Shown: piece by piece, positions 51,616 to 60,667 of the stretch | How the letters are laid out: every line of letters begins with the position of its first letter | Numbering within the stretch: position 1 is the stretch's first letter | Assembly (NCBI GenBank): GCA_963744115.1 | Contig: CAVUSI010000001.1 | Span: 248,001 to 312,000, forward strand | Length of the DNA stretch: 64,000 bases | Direction of reading: 5' to 3' | Source: Chersky-267 sp963744115 | Lineage (GTDB): Bacteria; Chloroflexota; Limnocylindria; Limnocylindrales; CSP1-4 | Notes under the pieces: generated by a model | Database searches by the model: none | What the model was told of the DNA's origin: nothing | What the model saw: only the letters and a program-made list of their open reading frames with translations | Position numbers and translations under genes: made by a program

Positions 51616-54600
51616 ATGGTCGCCATGGCCACGCCCGACCACCCTCGCGTCCTGGACCGCCCCGTTGACACTCCCGAGAACCGCTCCGTATCGTTCGGCC
51701 CGTCCACGGGGACCCGCAGTAGGCTCGGGGCGCGGGAACCGGTGCCGGTCGGACCGGGTCGATCGACACCAGGCCCCGGCCCGTCGTTCCCGATCGGCGG
51801 CGATGTCGTGCATGAGTTCCCGCTCCAGCCGACGAAGGTCCAGCGGCCGCCGCTTCGACGCGAGACGCTCCGCCGGGAGCGCCTCCTCGACTGGCTGAAG
51901 GTCAAGATCCACCATCGGGTCGTGCTCGTCACCGCCGAAGCCGGGTACGGCAAGACGACCCTGCTGGCTGACTTCGCCCGCCACCATCGTCGTCCGACCA
52001 TGTGGTACCGACTCGACGACGAGGACAGGAACTGGGTCAGCTTCGTCCACTATCTCGTCGCAGCCGGCCGTGAGATCGAGCCCGGGTTCGGGGTCGCAAC
52101 GAAGGGGCTGCTGGCCGAGCTCGGGGTGACGACCGGACCGTCGCGAGACACGATCGTCGCCACGTTCATCCGCGACCTGCAGACACTCGGGGCCCGAGCG
52201 GCGACCCTGATCATCGACGACTACCACCTGGTCGACGATGTCCCCGATGTCCGAGTGGTGGTCCGCGAGTTGGTCAACAGGGCGCCCGAGCGCCTCACGC
52301 TCGTGTTCGCGAGCCGGCAGCAGCCGAGCGTCCCGCTGGCGCGTCTGCGGACGCTCGGCGAGGTCGCCGAACTGACCGCCGCTGATCTTCGATTCGATGT
52401 CGGCGAGACCGAACGGTTGTTCCGCGATACCTACAAGCGACCACTCGAGCCCGACGTCCTCGCCGACCTCGCCGACCGGACCGAAGGGTGGGCGGCGTCG
52501 CTCGAGATGGTGAACGCGGCGCTCCGCGACCGGTCGCCCGGGGAGGTCCGGGCGTTCGTTCGCGGGATGACGGGAGCGCACGGCGAGCTCTACGACTACC
52601 TGGCCGAGGAGGTCGTCGGTGATCTCGACGAGGAGACGCAGCGCTTCTTGATGACGACATCGCTGCTCCAGGCCGTCGACCCGACGCTTGCGGAGGTGGT
52701 CGGCGGGTTCTCGGGCCAGCAGGCACGCGAGCTGATCGCGCGGACCGAGCGGCTCGGCCTTCTCTCGACCCGTGGGACAGCCCGACGCGGGGCTCGACGC
52801 TATCACCCCCTCGTTCGCGAGTTCCTCGAGGCCCGACTTCGGAGGACCTTCGGTGACGACGTCGCGCGGGACCTGCACCGCGCCGTCGCCCGCCACGCGG
52901 GCGACTCCGACTGGCGACTGGCTGCGTACCACTTCGCGGCTGCCGATGACCTCGTCGACCTCGGCATCGCCGTCCAGGCAGCCGTCCCGACGATCATGGG
53001 CAGCGGAGACTTCGCCCTCGCCGAGTCCTACGTCCAACGCGCCGGCACCGACAACGCCGCGTTCGACCTTCTCGTCTCTCGGATGGACCTCCACCGAGGC
53101 CGCACCGACAGTGCCCTCACGCACGCCGAACTCGCCGTCGAAACGGCGATGCAATGAATGACGCTCAACTGATCGATCAGCCCTTGGCGAATCTCGTGCT
53201 GTGCTCCTCGTGACCGCTCAGCTCGAGAGCGCACGGGAGGTTGCGCAGACACCTCGTGCAGCGTACTACTCGTCGGCGCTGCGGGTGATCTCAGGCGACG
53301 GTTGCGGTATGGACGGGTCGAGGACGGGAATCTCGCGAGAAGTCGATTCATGCTCGTCGCATGGCGCCGGAGCAGGAGCGCCGGGGTACCGCCACTACGC
53401 CGGTGTCACGTGGCTGAACATTGCGGACCTTGACATCGCGCTCGGAGATGCGGCCGGGCCCTCGAGGCCGCATCGGGGGCAATCGAACGGCTTCGTCGTC
53501 GGCGGGCCTCGAGGTGGAAGGCGCCAGAGTGCTCAGGAGGTGGGCTCTCGCACAGCTAGGCCGATGGCACGAGGCGTGACCGAATTGCGGTGGCGGAATC
53601 GGGCCATTTCGATGCCGTAAGGGGCGAAGCCCTCGTCGAGATTGCTCGGAGTATACGCAGACCTAGGGAAGTCGAGACGGAGCAAGCCGTTCTCGCGAGG
53701 GCGCGGCGAGCACCGTCCGTATCTAGTTCGACCAAGTCGGCCTCGATGTTGTGCGCCGCACTTATGCCGAGCTCGAGAGGGCGGCACTTGGCGATGGTCA
53801 CGCACGAGCGTGGCCTCGATGCCGGCGATCGGCCACGGATCGGCCGCATCGCTGTTTCGGGTTCACCGTTCGCGTAGGTCTGTCGCGCGCCAGTTGAGTC
53901 GCGAGCAATCGGCTCGCCGGAGCTGAAAGAGACTCGGCGGCCGTCATCCATCTCGCAGGGAGGCGGGTTCGCACCTCTACGTCGCGCCGGCCCGACTCCT
54001 TCGCGGGGCAATCCTTGGCGGGAGAGTCCGTGGAGGCGACGATTGGGACCGCGGTCGCCGAGCACTCCTCTCTCTGTCCATAGTCGCCGAGCCTTTGGTT
54101 GCTCGACTCGGTGACTTGACTGAGCACTCCAAACGGGCGATGGAGCTACGGAGGCCACTCGTCGCATCCAAGCCGCTGGCGAGAGCCACTTCGAGCGGCG
54201 TCTTCGACGGACCCGATCGCGAGGTTCGCGGCGGCACGATTCTGGATAAGGTCGGTGAAGCTCGAGGACATCAAGCTCCTGCGGGCCGGATCGCCGATCG
54301 ATGCGAGCCTTCGCCGGGGCGACCGTCTCTGGGACGAGGGCTCGCGCGTCGACTTGCCGCGCCGTATTCGTTGACGACTCAGGGCAGGCTGTTGATCGCG
54401 TCGGCAGCGAGTCAATTCACGGGTCGGACGTCAGGCGGAAGGTTTGGCTCTGCTTTGCTTCCTCTTGTCGCGAGGCCACGATGTCCGCAACTCGTGATCA
54501 GGTTCTGGAGGTATTGTGGCCTGAGCTCGAACCAGAGGTTGCCGGGAACTCGCTCAACCAGACCGTCTACTTCCTACGCCGCGTGTTCGAACCTTCGTTC

Positions 54601-55078
54601 ACAGACGACCTTACGCCTGGCTACGTGCATCACAATTCCGAGGTCCTTTGGCTCGACCCGAACTGGTGACGAGTCGGTCCGCTATGCTCGGGCGAAGAGT
54701 GCAATCAAGGCTGCCGAGTCCGATCCGATCCCCGACAATATTGGCGCCCTCAGCAGCACCTACAAGGGCAGGTTCGCACTCGACTTCGCCTATGAGGAGT
54801 GGGCGGTCGCATATCGAGAGTCAATGCACGCCGCGTATCTCGAAATCATCGAGAAGGCCGTTGGCAGTGACACCAGCAGCGGGGCCTTCGACCGGGCAAT
54901 TCGGCTGGCTCGTCGCGCGATGGAGATCGACCCTGAAGCCGAGGAGATCGAGCTATCTCTCCTGAGGCTCTATCGCCGTACTGGAGCGCACGCGGCTGCG
55001 GCCGAGCAGTACCTCCACTACGCGAGTGTCCTAAGGAATGACCTTGGGATCGAACCTCCGCCTTTGGAAAGCTTGTGA
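51616..55078 (+). pseudogene. Broken MalT-like ATPase / SARP (BTAD) transcriptional regulator
   Basis: The first 513 codons (to 53157) are intact: a Pro-rich N-terminus, an ATPase domain with P-loop AEAGYGKTT (about 107-115), IIDDYHLVDD as Walker B, and a winged helix (RRYHPLVREFLEARLRR). The TPR region that should follow is present only as fragments in different frames with stops (e.g. YAGVTWLNIADLDIALGDAAG at about 53396-53460; GLEVEGARVLRRWALAQLGRWHEA at 53506-53580). The DNA-binding winged helix is readable at 54481-54666 (LEVLWPELEPEVAGNSLNQTVYFLRRVFEP) and the BTAD part at 54690-55078. A full-length gene of about 1150 codons was therefore once here. Alternatively the 53.16-55.08 kb stretch is badly sequenced. 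The real start may be the GTG at 51808. Confidence 0.8.
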
Positions 55079-55235
55079 GGATAGGTAAGGTGCCGTATTG
55101 ACCGGGTAGTATGGGCCTTCCTATAGTCCGGCCACTACTCGGTACTCAGGTACTGGGAGGCTATGTAAAGACGCTCGGACGCGGCAGAAGCACCACCTGA
55201 ATTGGGCACTTAGGGTGGCGCGGAGCGATTAGTGC

Positions 55236-55283
55236 AACCGACCGACTCTTGTCAGGTCGGTTTTCGTGTCTGTGGACACGAAA
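55236..55283 (+). terminator. Intrinsic terminator followed by a second hairpin
   Basis: AACCGACC (55236-55243) pairs with GGTCGGTT (55255-55262) over an 11-nt loop and runs into TTTT (55261-55264): a standard terminator for the SARP regulator transcript. Directly after, TTTCGTGTC (55262-55270) pairs with GACACGAAA (55275-55283) over a TGTG loop. The two stems share one T, so they can form together or compete. Confidence 0.7.
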
Positions 55284-55358
55284 CCGCGAGGAGGTAACAG
55301 TGTGGCTACCGATATCTGCACCAAGCCCTGGTAGAGGGAAGGACGTGAGGATCGACCG

Positions 55359-55456
55359 ATGAAGGCTCGAATCCTTCGGCTTAGTCGCCGATCGGCGCGG
55401 TGCTTGCCGTCGCGCTTGCCGGCGGAGCATCCTTGAGACGGCTTCTAGGACCATAG
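55359..55456 (+). pseudogene. Possible short secreted peptide gene, frame disturbed
   Basis: An ATG with GAGG 8 nt upstream opens MKARILRLSRR. In a second frame the sequence continues as IGAVLAVALAGGASLRRLLGP and a TAG at 55454-55456. Joined, it would be a ~32-residue peptide looking like a signal peptide or a single membrane helix. Its place between a SARP regulator and a c-di-GMP enzyme would suit a small regulated or signalling peptide. It lies in the low-quality or decayed zone, so confidence is low. Confidence 0.3.
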
Positions 55457-55524
55457 TCCCATACCTACCCTGACTAGAAGGGATTAGAGTCTCCCCAACG
55501 AGTCAGGCTCGCAGGGACGGGTGG

Positions 55525-56937
55525 ATGCCGAGAGCACTTAAGCTGTATATCATTGGGCTCGTGGGAACGAGTGCGTTGGCACTCGGGTCACGAGCCTAGT
55601 GTTTGTTAGGCGTCCCGGATACATCCTCGGGATGACCCCGCAGATTTCGGTGACGACCCCGCGACGAACGGGGAGTCCTTGCGGGACTCGCATTCTGGAT
55701 CGTGTCAACCTGTTCGCATCGGCGTTGCCGGTCCGTATGCCACGAGGCACCGTCGTCTCGGTTTCAATCGCACCAATCGTGGCGGCCATGGTCCTCGGTG
55801 GACCAGTGGCCGCTGGATGGGTCGCTTTCTTGGGACTACCGGAAATGCGAGAAATGCGCGGGCCGAGTTCCATGGTACGGCAGCCTGTTAAACCACGCGG
55901 CGATCGTGCTTCCTGCTTGCTGGCGAGCACTTCTTAATGACCGGGTAAGCGGTGGCCCATCGACCCATCGATCACGTTTATCGCCACTATGCTCGGCGCA
56001 GTCCGTGTACTTCGTTTAATGTCACCCTAACTGCGACGGCGTGAGCCTTCGGGACGACGAGGACTTCCGTCTCGTGTTCGTCGGAGATGCCGGGCCTACC
56101 TCACCAGTTTGTTCGCGTTAGCGCCCCTGGCATGGCTGATGTCTGAGGTTTATGAGACTCCTGGGTGGACCGGTCTCTGGGGCGACCTGTTGTTTGCTCT
56201 TCCCCTCTACACGACTCGACTCGCGCACGACGTTCGTCGAGATGCGGGACATGTTCACCCAGACGATCGGGGCGCTGGCCGAGGCGGTGGACAAGCGCGA
56301 TCCATACACGAGCAAGCACAGCCGGCGGGTCATGGAGATCGCCAGCGACATCGGGCAGGTGATGCACTGCAACGATGCGGAGATGGAGGCCCTGGAGTGG
56401 GGTGGTCTGCTTCACGATGTCGGCAAGATCGGCGTGCCTGACCATGTTCTGCTCAAGCCCGACCGGTTGACCAAGGACGAGCGCACGCTGATGAACAGCC
56501 ACCCGGTCCTCGGGGCAGAGATCATCGCGCAGGTGACGAAGCTCGCGCCGGAGCTCCCGATCATCCGCCACCACCACGAGTGGTACAACGGCTCGGGGTA
56601 TCCGGATCGTCTGATCGGAGAGGAGATCCCGAAGCTGGCCCGGGTGCTCCACGTCGCCGACGCGTTCGAGGCGATGACGGCGATGCGTCCGTATCGGATG
56701 ACGCCGCTGACCGACGAGCAAGCCCTCGGCGAGCTGCGGAAGTTCGCCGGCATCCAGTTCGACCCCGAGGTCGTCGACGCGTTCGTCCGCACGAAATGGG
56801 TCGTGGACGTCCGCGACCCCGGTCGCGGCAGCGAGTCGGACGCCGCCCCGATCCGCCTACGCCCGCTGCCACCGCTCATCGGTGAACACGGGGCGGCTTC
56901 CTCGGCGCCGGGGACACGCGCCTCCGACTCGCGCTAG
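55525..56937 (+). pseudogene. Membrane HD-GYP phosphodiesterase, N-terminal sensor region broken
   Basis: The catalytic half is intact from about 56242: MRDMFTQTIGALAEAVDKRDPYTSKHS, HD pair in LLHDVGKIGVPDHVLLKP, and the GYP motif in HHHEWYNGSGYPDRL. Such enzymes hydrolyse cyclic di-GMP. Upstream, pieces of a polytopic sensor are readable in three frames: MPRALKLYIIGLVGTSALALG from 55525, ALPVRMPRGTVVSVSIAPIVAAMVLGGPVAAGWVAFLG at about 55716-55832, SLRDDEDFRLVFVGDAG at 56043-56093, and FALAPLAWLMSEVYETPGW ... LLFALPLYTTRLAHD at 56112-56232. Start to stop is 1413 bp, a multiple of three, so the shifts cancel overall. A truncated product from the ATG at 56242 would keep the whole HD-GYP domain. 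Confidence 0.8.
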
Positions 56938-56940
56938 CGG

Positions 56941-58995
56941 GTGCTGCTCGGCGGCATCCTCCTCGGCCTGATCGCCGGCCTTCTCGCCGGAGGCCGACTC
57001 ACCAACCTCACCCAGGTCCGACTCCGCTGGATGCCGGCGATCTTCCTGGCGGTCTTCGTTCGGTACGGGACCGAGGCCGCCCTGTCGCGGGATCTTCCGA
57101 TCGCGGAGACCCTCCGGGTCCCACTCCTGGCGAGCGCATACGCGATCCTGCTCCTGGGCCTGTGGGCCAACCGGCGCGAGCCGGGGCTCGCCATCGCATT
57201 CGTCGGGACGCTTTCGAACGCCGTGGTCATCGCGGTCAACGGCGGGCACATGCCGATCTGGGAGCCGAGCCTGATCGCCGCGGGGCTGACCCCGGCGGAC
57301 CTGACGGGCCCGCTCCACGTCCTCCTCCCTCCGCCGATCGATGCCGCATTCCTTGCCCACCTCGGGCCGGTCGCCGATGTGATCCCGATCCCCATCCCGG
57401 TCATCCGCAACGTCGCCTCGCTCGGCGACGTGGTGATCTCGCTGGGCCTTGGGTTCTTCCTGTTCTCGACCGTCCTGAGAACGCCCGCCGAGGCCAAGCT
57501 CGAGGAGCCCGAACGTCCGGCTCCGGTCGCGGAACCGCTTCCGGGCCTGGTCAGCACCGCTCGCCTGCACGGCGTCTCGCCGGCCGGCGTCGGCGCCGCG
57601 GGGGGCATCCGTCCCGAGACGGGGCTCCTCGCCGGCCTCTCGGAGGCATCGTTGCTCGAACGGCCGATCATCCTCGGTGGGTCGTCGCCCGGCCTCGCCG
57701 AGGCCGGGCCTGGAAGCCCGGAAGCCGGGGCGGCGGCGGTCGATCGAGCTCGTCCGGGGCTCGGTCAACGCGTCCGACGCCATCCTTATGTCCGGCTCGC
57801 GCTCGACCCGTCGTTCTCGGCCCTATGGACCGCCGGGGTCGTCAGCCTGTTCGGCGACCGGGTGAACCAGATCGCCCTCGCGGTGATCGTCTACGGCGTC
57901 ACGGGCTCTCCGATCGCCGTCGGCTTCGTCTTCCTCGCCGCCGCCCTTCCCAACCTCCTCCTCGGGCCGATCAGCGGCACGCTCGTCGATCGCTGGGACC
58001 AGAAGCAGGTCATGGTCGTCAGCGACCTGATCCGAGCCGCCATCGTCCTGCTGATCCCGGTCGCCGTGGTATCCAACGTCGTCCTCGTGTTCCCGCTGAT
58101 CTTCCTCGTCACGGCGACCTCGATCTTCTTCCGTCCGGCGCGCGAGGCCGTCATGCCCCGGATCGTCTCGCCGCGCGATCTGCTGACCGCGAATTCTGCG
58201 AACTGGCTCGCAGAGACGTTCGCCGACATCGTCGGGTATTCACTGGCGGGGTTGTTCGTGGCGTTCCTCGGCGTGTGGATCCCCCTGGCGTTCTGGCTGG
58301 ACGCGGCGACGTACGTGATCTCCGCGCTGCTCATCCTCACCATCACCGTCCCGCCTGTCGTCCGGACGCTGTCCGAGGCCGGCGAGGGGGTCCTGGCCGA
58401 GCTCCGAGCCGGTGCGCGGTTCCTGCGGACCGAGCGGGTGCTGCTGACCAACACCGCCCAGGCGGTCGTCGCCCAATTCGGCGCCGGCATCCTCATCTCG
58501 GTGACGCTCATCTATGTGCAAGAGGCCCTCGTGCTCGGCACCCTTGCCAGCCCGACGGTGTATGCGTTGATGGAGGCCGGCCTCGGCTTGGGCAACCTGG
58601 TCGGAGGCCTGCTCATCGGGCTGGTCGGGCCACGGCTCGGCAAGGGCCGGTTGGTCATCGGCGGCTACGTCGCCTACGGCCTGTGCATCGTCGGGCTCGG
58701 CCTCACCGGCAATGTCGCGGCCGCACTCGGACTCGCGATCGGGGTCGGGATCTCGAACATGGTCTTCGTCATCCCGAGCCAGACGCTCTTTCAGCAGCGG
58801 ACCCCGGGCGACATGATCGGGCGGGTCGTCGGCCTGCGCTTCTCGCTCGTCTTCGCCTCGCTGTCGATCGCCATGGGGTTGAGCGGCTTCCTGGTGACGG
58901 CGATCGGCGTCTCGACGGTCCTCATCACCTTCGGGCTGACGACCTGCGCGGCTGGGCTCGCCGGACTTCTGGTCCCGGCCCTGCGCGACGCCTGA
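56941..58995 (+). CDS. Fusion of a DUF5317 membrane domain with an MFS transporter
   Basis: 684 aa. Residues 1-~182 are a DUF5317 protein: five hydrophobic segments and the hallmark NGGHMPIWEPSLIAAGL (about 100-116). A ~100-residue Pro/Ala/Glu linker (about 183-285) lacks membrane segments. Residues ~286-684 are a complete 12-helix MFS_3-type exporter with signature GPISGTLVDRWDQKQVMV and FFRPAREAVMPRIVS. The frame is unbroken across the junction, with no internal start preceded by a good ribosome-binding site that would argue for two genes. GTG start at 56941, 3 bp after the HD-GYP stop. Confidence 0.82.
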   Translation: MLLGGILLGLIAGLLAGGRLTNLTQVRLRWMPAIFLAVFVRYGTEAALSRDLPIAETLRVPLLASAYAILLLGLWANRREPGLAIAFVGTLSNAVVIAVNGGHMPIWEPSLIAAGLTPADLTGPLHVLLPPPIDAAFLAHLGPVADVIPIPIPVIRNVASLGDVVISLGLGFFLFSTVLRTPAEAKLEEPERPAPVAEPLPGLVSTARLHGVSPAGVGAAGGIRPETGLLAGLSEASLLERPIILGGSSPGLAEAGPGSPEAGAAAVDRARPGLGQRVRRHPYVRLALDPSFSALWTAGVVSLFGDRVNQIALAVIVYGVTGSPIAVGFVFLAAALPNLLLGPISGTLVDRWDQKQVMVVSDLIRAAIVLLIPVAVVSNVVLVFPLIFLVTATSIFFRPAREAVMPRIVSPRDLLTANSANWLAETFADIVGYSLAGLFVAFLGVWIPLAFWLDAATYVISALLILTITVPPVVRTLSEAGEGVLAELRAGARFLRTERVLLTNTAQAVVAQFGAGILISVTLIYVQEALVLGTLASPTVYALMEAGLGLGNLVGGLLIGLVGPRLGKGRLVIGGYVAYGLCIVGLGLTGNVAAALGLAIGVGISNMVFVIPSQTLFQQRTPGDMIGRVVGLRFSLVFASLSIAMGLSGFLVTAIGVSTVLITFGLTTCAAGLAGLLVPALRDA

Positions 58996-59068
58996 TGGTG
59001 GGCTTCGGTACACTCCGCCTCGGCCGACCCGATGGGCTCGGTCACGTCCCCGAGGAGTGAACGAGCGG

Positions 59069-59911
59069 ATGACCGAGCCCGAACAGCCCGCAGCCGACCA
59101 GCCCACGCCGGAAGGCGGGGCCGGCCCGAACGCTGCCGAGCCCGAGCTCGAAGGCGACGCAGGTGCGGCCGAGCCGACTCCATCGCCCGAGCCTGCGCCT
59201 GACGCCGAGCCTGCACCGGAGCCGGTCGAGGAGACCGAGGCCGCAGCAGCGGGAGAGGCCGGCACGACCGAGGCGACCGACGAGGCCGATGCGGGCGACG
59301 GGGCCGATGCGGGCGACGGGGCCGATGCGGGCGACAAGGCCGACGACGAGGATGACGAGGAGAAGGCCGACACGACCGACGAGGCCGAGGCCGACGACGA
59401 GGACGCGCCGGACGACGAGATCGGCACGGAGACCGACGGCGCGGCGGCGGTCGCGGCCGGTGCCGGCGCGGCGACCGCGCCGACGTGGTCCGAGCCGACC
59501 AGCGCGGCGAAGGCCGGTCAACGCAGTCGGACCGAGGCGGCCCCCACCGTGTCCGAGATCGCCACGCGGATCCAGGATCGCCCATCGGCGGTCTTCGTCG
59601 TCGTCGTCGCGGTCGTGTTCGCCGTCATCCTGCTCAACGGGCTGATCCTCGGGAAGGGGGGCCTCCTGACGCCCCTGCCATCGCCCACGCCGGTCCCGTC
59701 CGAGTCCGCTGCCCCGAGCGTCTCTGCCTCCGAGTCGCCATCCGCCAGCGGGAGCGCGGTGCCGTCGAGCTCGGCCTCGGCCGCACCGTCGACCTCGCCC
59801 TCCGCCGGACCGTCGGCGACTCTGCCCGCGTCCCCGCCCGCGTCCCCGTCCACGGCACCGTCGGGCGCTCCGACCGTCGTCCCATCGGTGGAGCCCTCTC
59901 CGTCGAGCTGA
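59069..59911 (+). CDS. Single-pass membrane protein with very acidic cytoplasmic and Ser/Pro-rich outer regions
   Basis: 280 aa. Residues 1-~135 are almost only Glu, Asp, Ala, Pro and Thr, strongly negative and surely disordered. A basic stretch (AKAGQRSRTE) and a short amphipathic part (SEIATRIQDRP) lead to one membrane helix (VFVVVVAVVFAVILLNGLIL, about 177-196). Outside is an 80-residue Ser/Pro/Ala tail that looks like a surface-spanning or glycosylated stalk. GAGGAG lies 11 nt before the ATG at 59069; a GTG at 59057 overlaps it. No folded domain, function unknown. Confidence 0.65.
   Translation: MTEPEQPAADQPTPEGGAGPNAAEPELEGDAGAAEPTPSPEPAPDAEPAPEPVEETEAAAAGEAGTTEATDEADAGDGADAGDGADAGDKADDEDDEEKADTTDEAEADDEDAPDDEIGTETDGAAAVAAGAGAATAPTWSEPTSAAKAGQRSRTEAAPTVSEIATRIQDRPSAVFVVVVAVVFAVILLNGLILGKGGLLTPLPSPTPVPSESAAPSVSASESPSASGSAVPSSSASAAPSTSPSAGPSATLPASPPASPSTAPSGAPTVVPSVEPSPSS
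59285..59338 (+). repeat. 18-bp tandem repeat, three copies, in the acidic protein gene
   Basis: Units 59285-59302 and 59303-59320 are identical and 59321-59338 differs only at its end. They encode Ala-Asp-Ala-Gly-Asp-Gly three times. Perfect identity points to recent slippage, so the copy number may vary between strains. Confidence 0.9.
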
Positions 59912-59944
59912 GATCCCGGGACGGACGAGGCGTATCCTCGACCC

Positions 59945-60619
59945 ATGGGCGCTGGGCAGATGCCCGATCAGACCGACGGTGGGATGGCGCGCGAGCGGGC
60001 GCAGATGGTCGAGCAGCAGCTCCGGCGCCGCGGGATCCACGATGAGCGCGTCCTCGCCGCGATGGGATCCGTCCCCCGCGAACAATTCGTCGCCGAGCAG
60101 GTCCGCCGGCGCGCCTACGAGGACGTCGCCTTGCCGATCGCCGAGGGGCAATCGATCAGCCAGCCGTACATGGTCGCCCGGATGACCGAGCTGCTGGCCG
60201 TTCGTCCCGGGGATCGGATCCTCGAGATCGGCACCGGGTCGGGGTACCAGGCGGCGGTCCTCGCCGCCCTGGAGGCCCAGGTGGTCACGATCGAGCGGCA
60301 CGCAGATCTCGCCGTGGCGGCCCGCGCCAGGCTCGAGGCGCTCGGCCTCGCCGACGCGGTCGAGGTCAGGATCGGCGATGGAAGCCTCGGCGTTCCGGGT
60401 GACCAATTCGACGGCATCGTCGTGACCGCTGGGGCGCCCGAGACCCCGCACTCGCTGCCGGACCAACTCCGCGACGACGGGCGCCTGGTCGTCCCGGTCG
60501 GCCCGCGCGAGATCCAGCGATTGGTCGTGGTCACGCGCCACGGCGCAACCTGGGACGAGCGCGTCACCGACGAATGCGTGTTCGTCCCGCTGGTCGGAGC
60601 GGCAGGCTGGCCGCACTGA
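59945..60619 (+). CDS. pcm: Protein-L-isoaspartate O-methyltransferase
   Basis: 224 aa. Pcm methylates isoaspartyl residues of aged proteins for repair. GISDERVLAAMGSVPREQFV-like GIHDERVLAAMGSVPREQFV (about 30-49), ISQPYMVARMTELL, and the SAM motif ILEIGTGSGYQAAVLAAL (about 95-112) are the family blocks. IVVTAGAPETPHSLPDQLRDDGRLVVPVG is the expected second half. The start may be at the second or third Met (residue 6 or 14). Secure family call. Confidence 0.95.
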   Translation: MGAGQMPDQTDGGMARERAQMVEQQLRRRGIHDERVLAAMGSVPREQFVAEQVRRRAYEDVALPIAEGQSISQPYMVARMTELLAVRPGDRILEIGTGSGYQAAVLAALEAQVVTIERHADLAVAARARLEALGLADAVEVRIGDGSLGVPGDQFDGIVVTAGAPETPHSLPDQLRDDGRLVVPVGPREIQRLVVVTRHGATWDERVTDECVFVPLVGAAGWPH

Positions 60620-60667
60620 CCGACGAGCGGGCGACCGGACAGGGCGCCCGGCTATACTCGCCCGGCC

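Larger units (their letters stand above)
55079..55524. other. Lower-GC intergenic stretch with terminator and a possible small ORF
   Basis: Between the two broken genes lie 446 bp with clearly lower G+C than the rest. They contain the hairpins at 55236-55283 and a possible short frame (55359-55456). A strong AGGAGGT (55289-55295) is followed by a GTG that reaches a stop after about 20 codons. Otherwise nothing is recognised. A c-di-GMP riboswitch was looked for, because an HD-GYP gene follows, but not found. Confidence 0.5.

Noticed and set aside
53158..54480. Separate small genes such as those at 53201-53620, 53590-53877 and 54095 onwards
   Set aside because: Their translations contain fragments of one TPR-type regulator in changing frames or are compositionally random, so they are parts of a broken gene rather than new ones.
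55284..55524. A c-di-GMP or c-di-AMP riboswitch ahead of the HD-GYP gene
   Set aside because: Expected from context, but I could not match the conserved core of either class.
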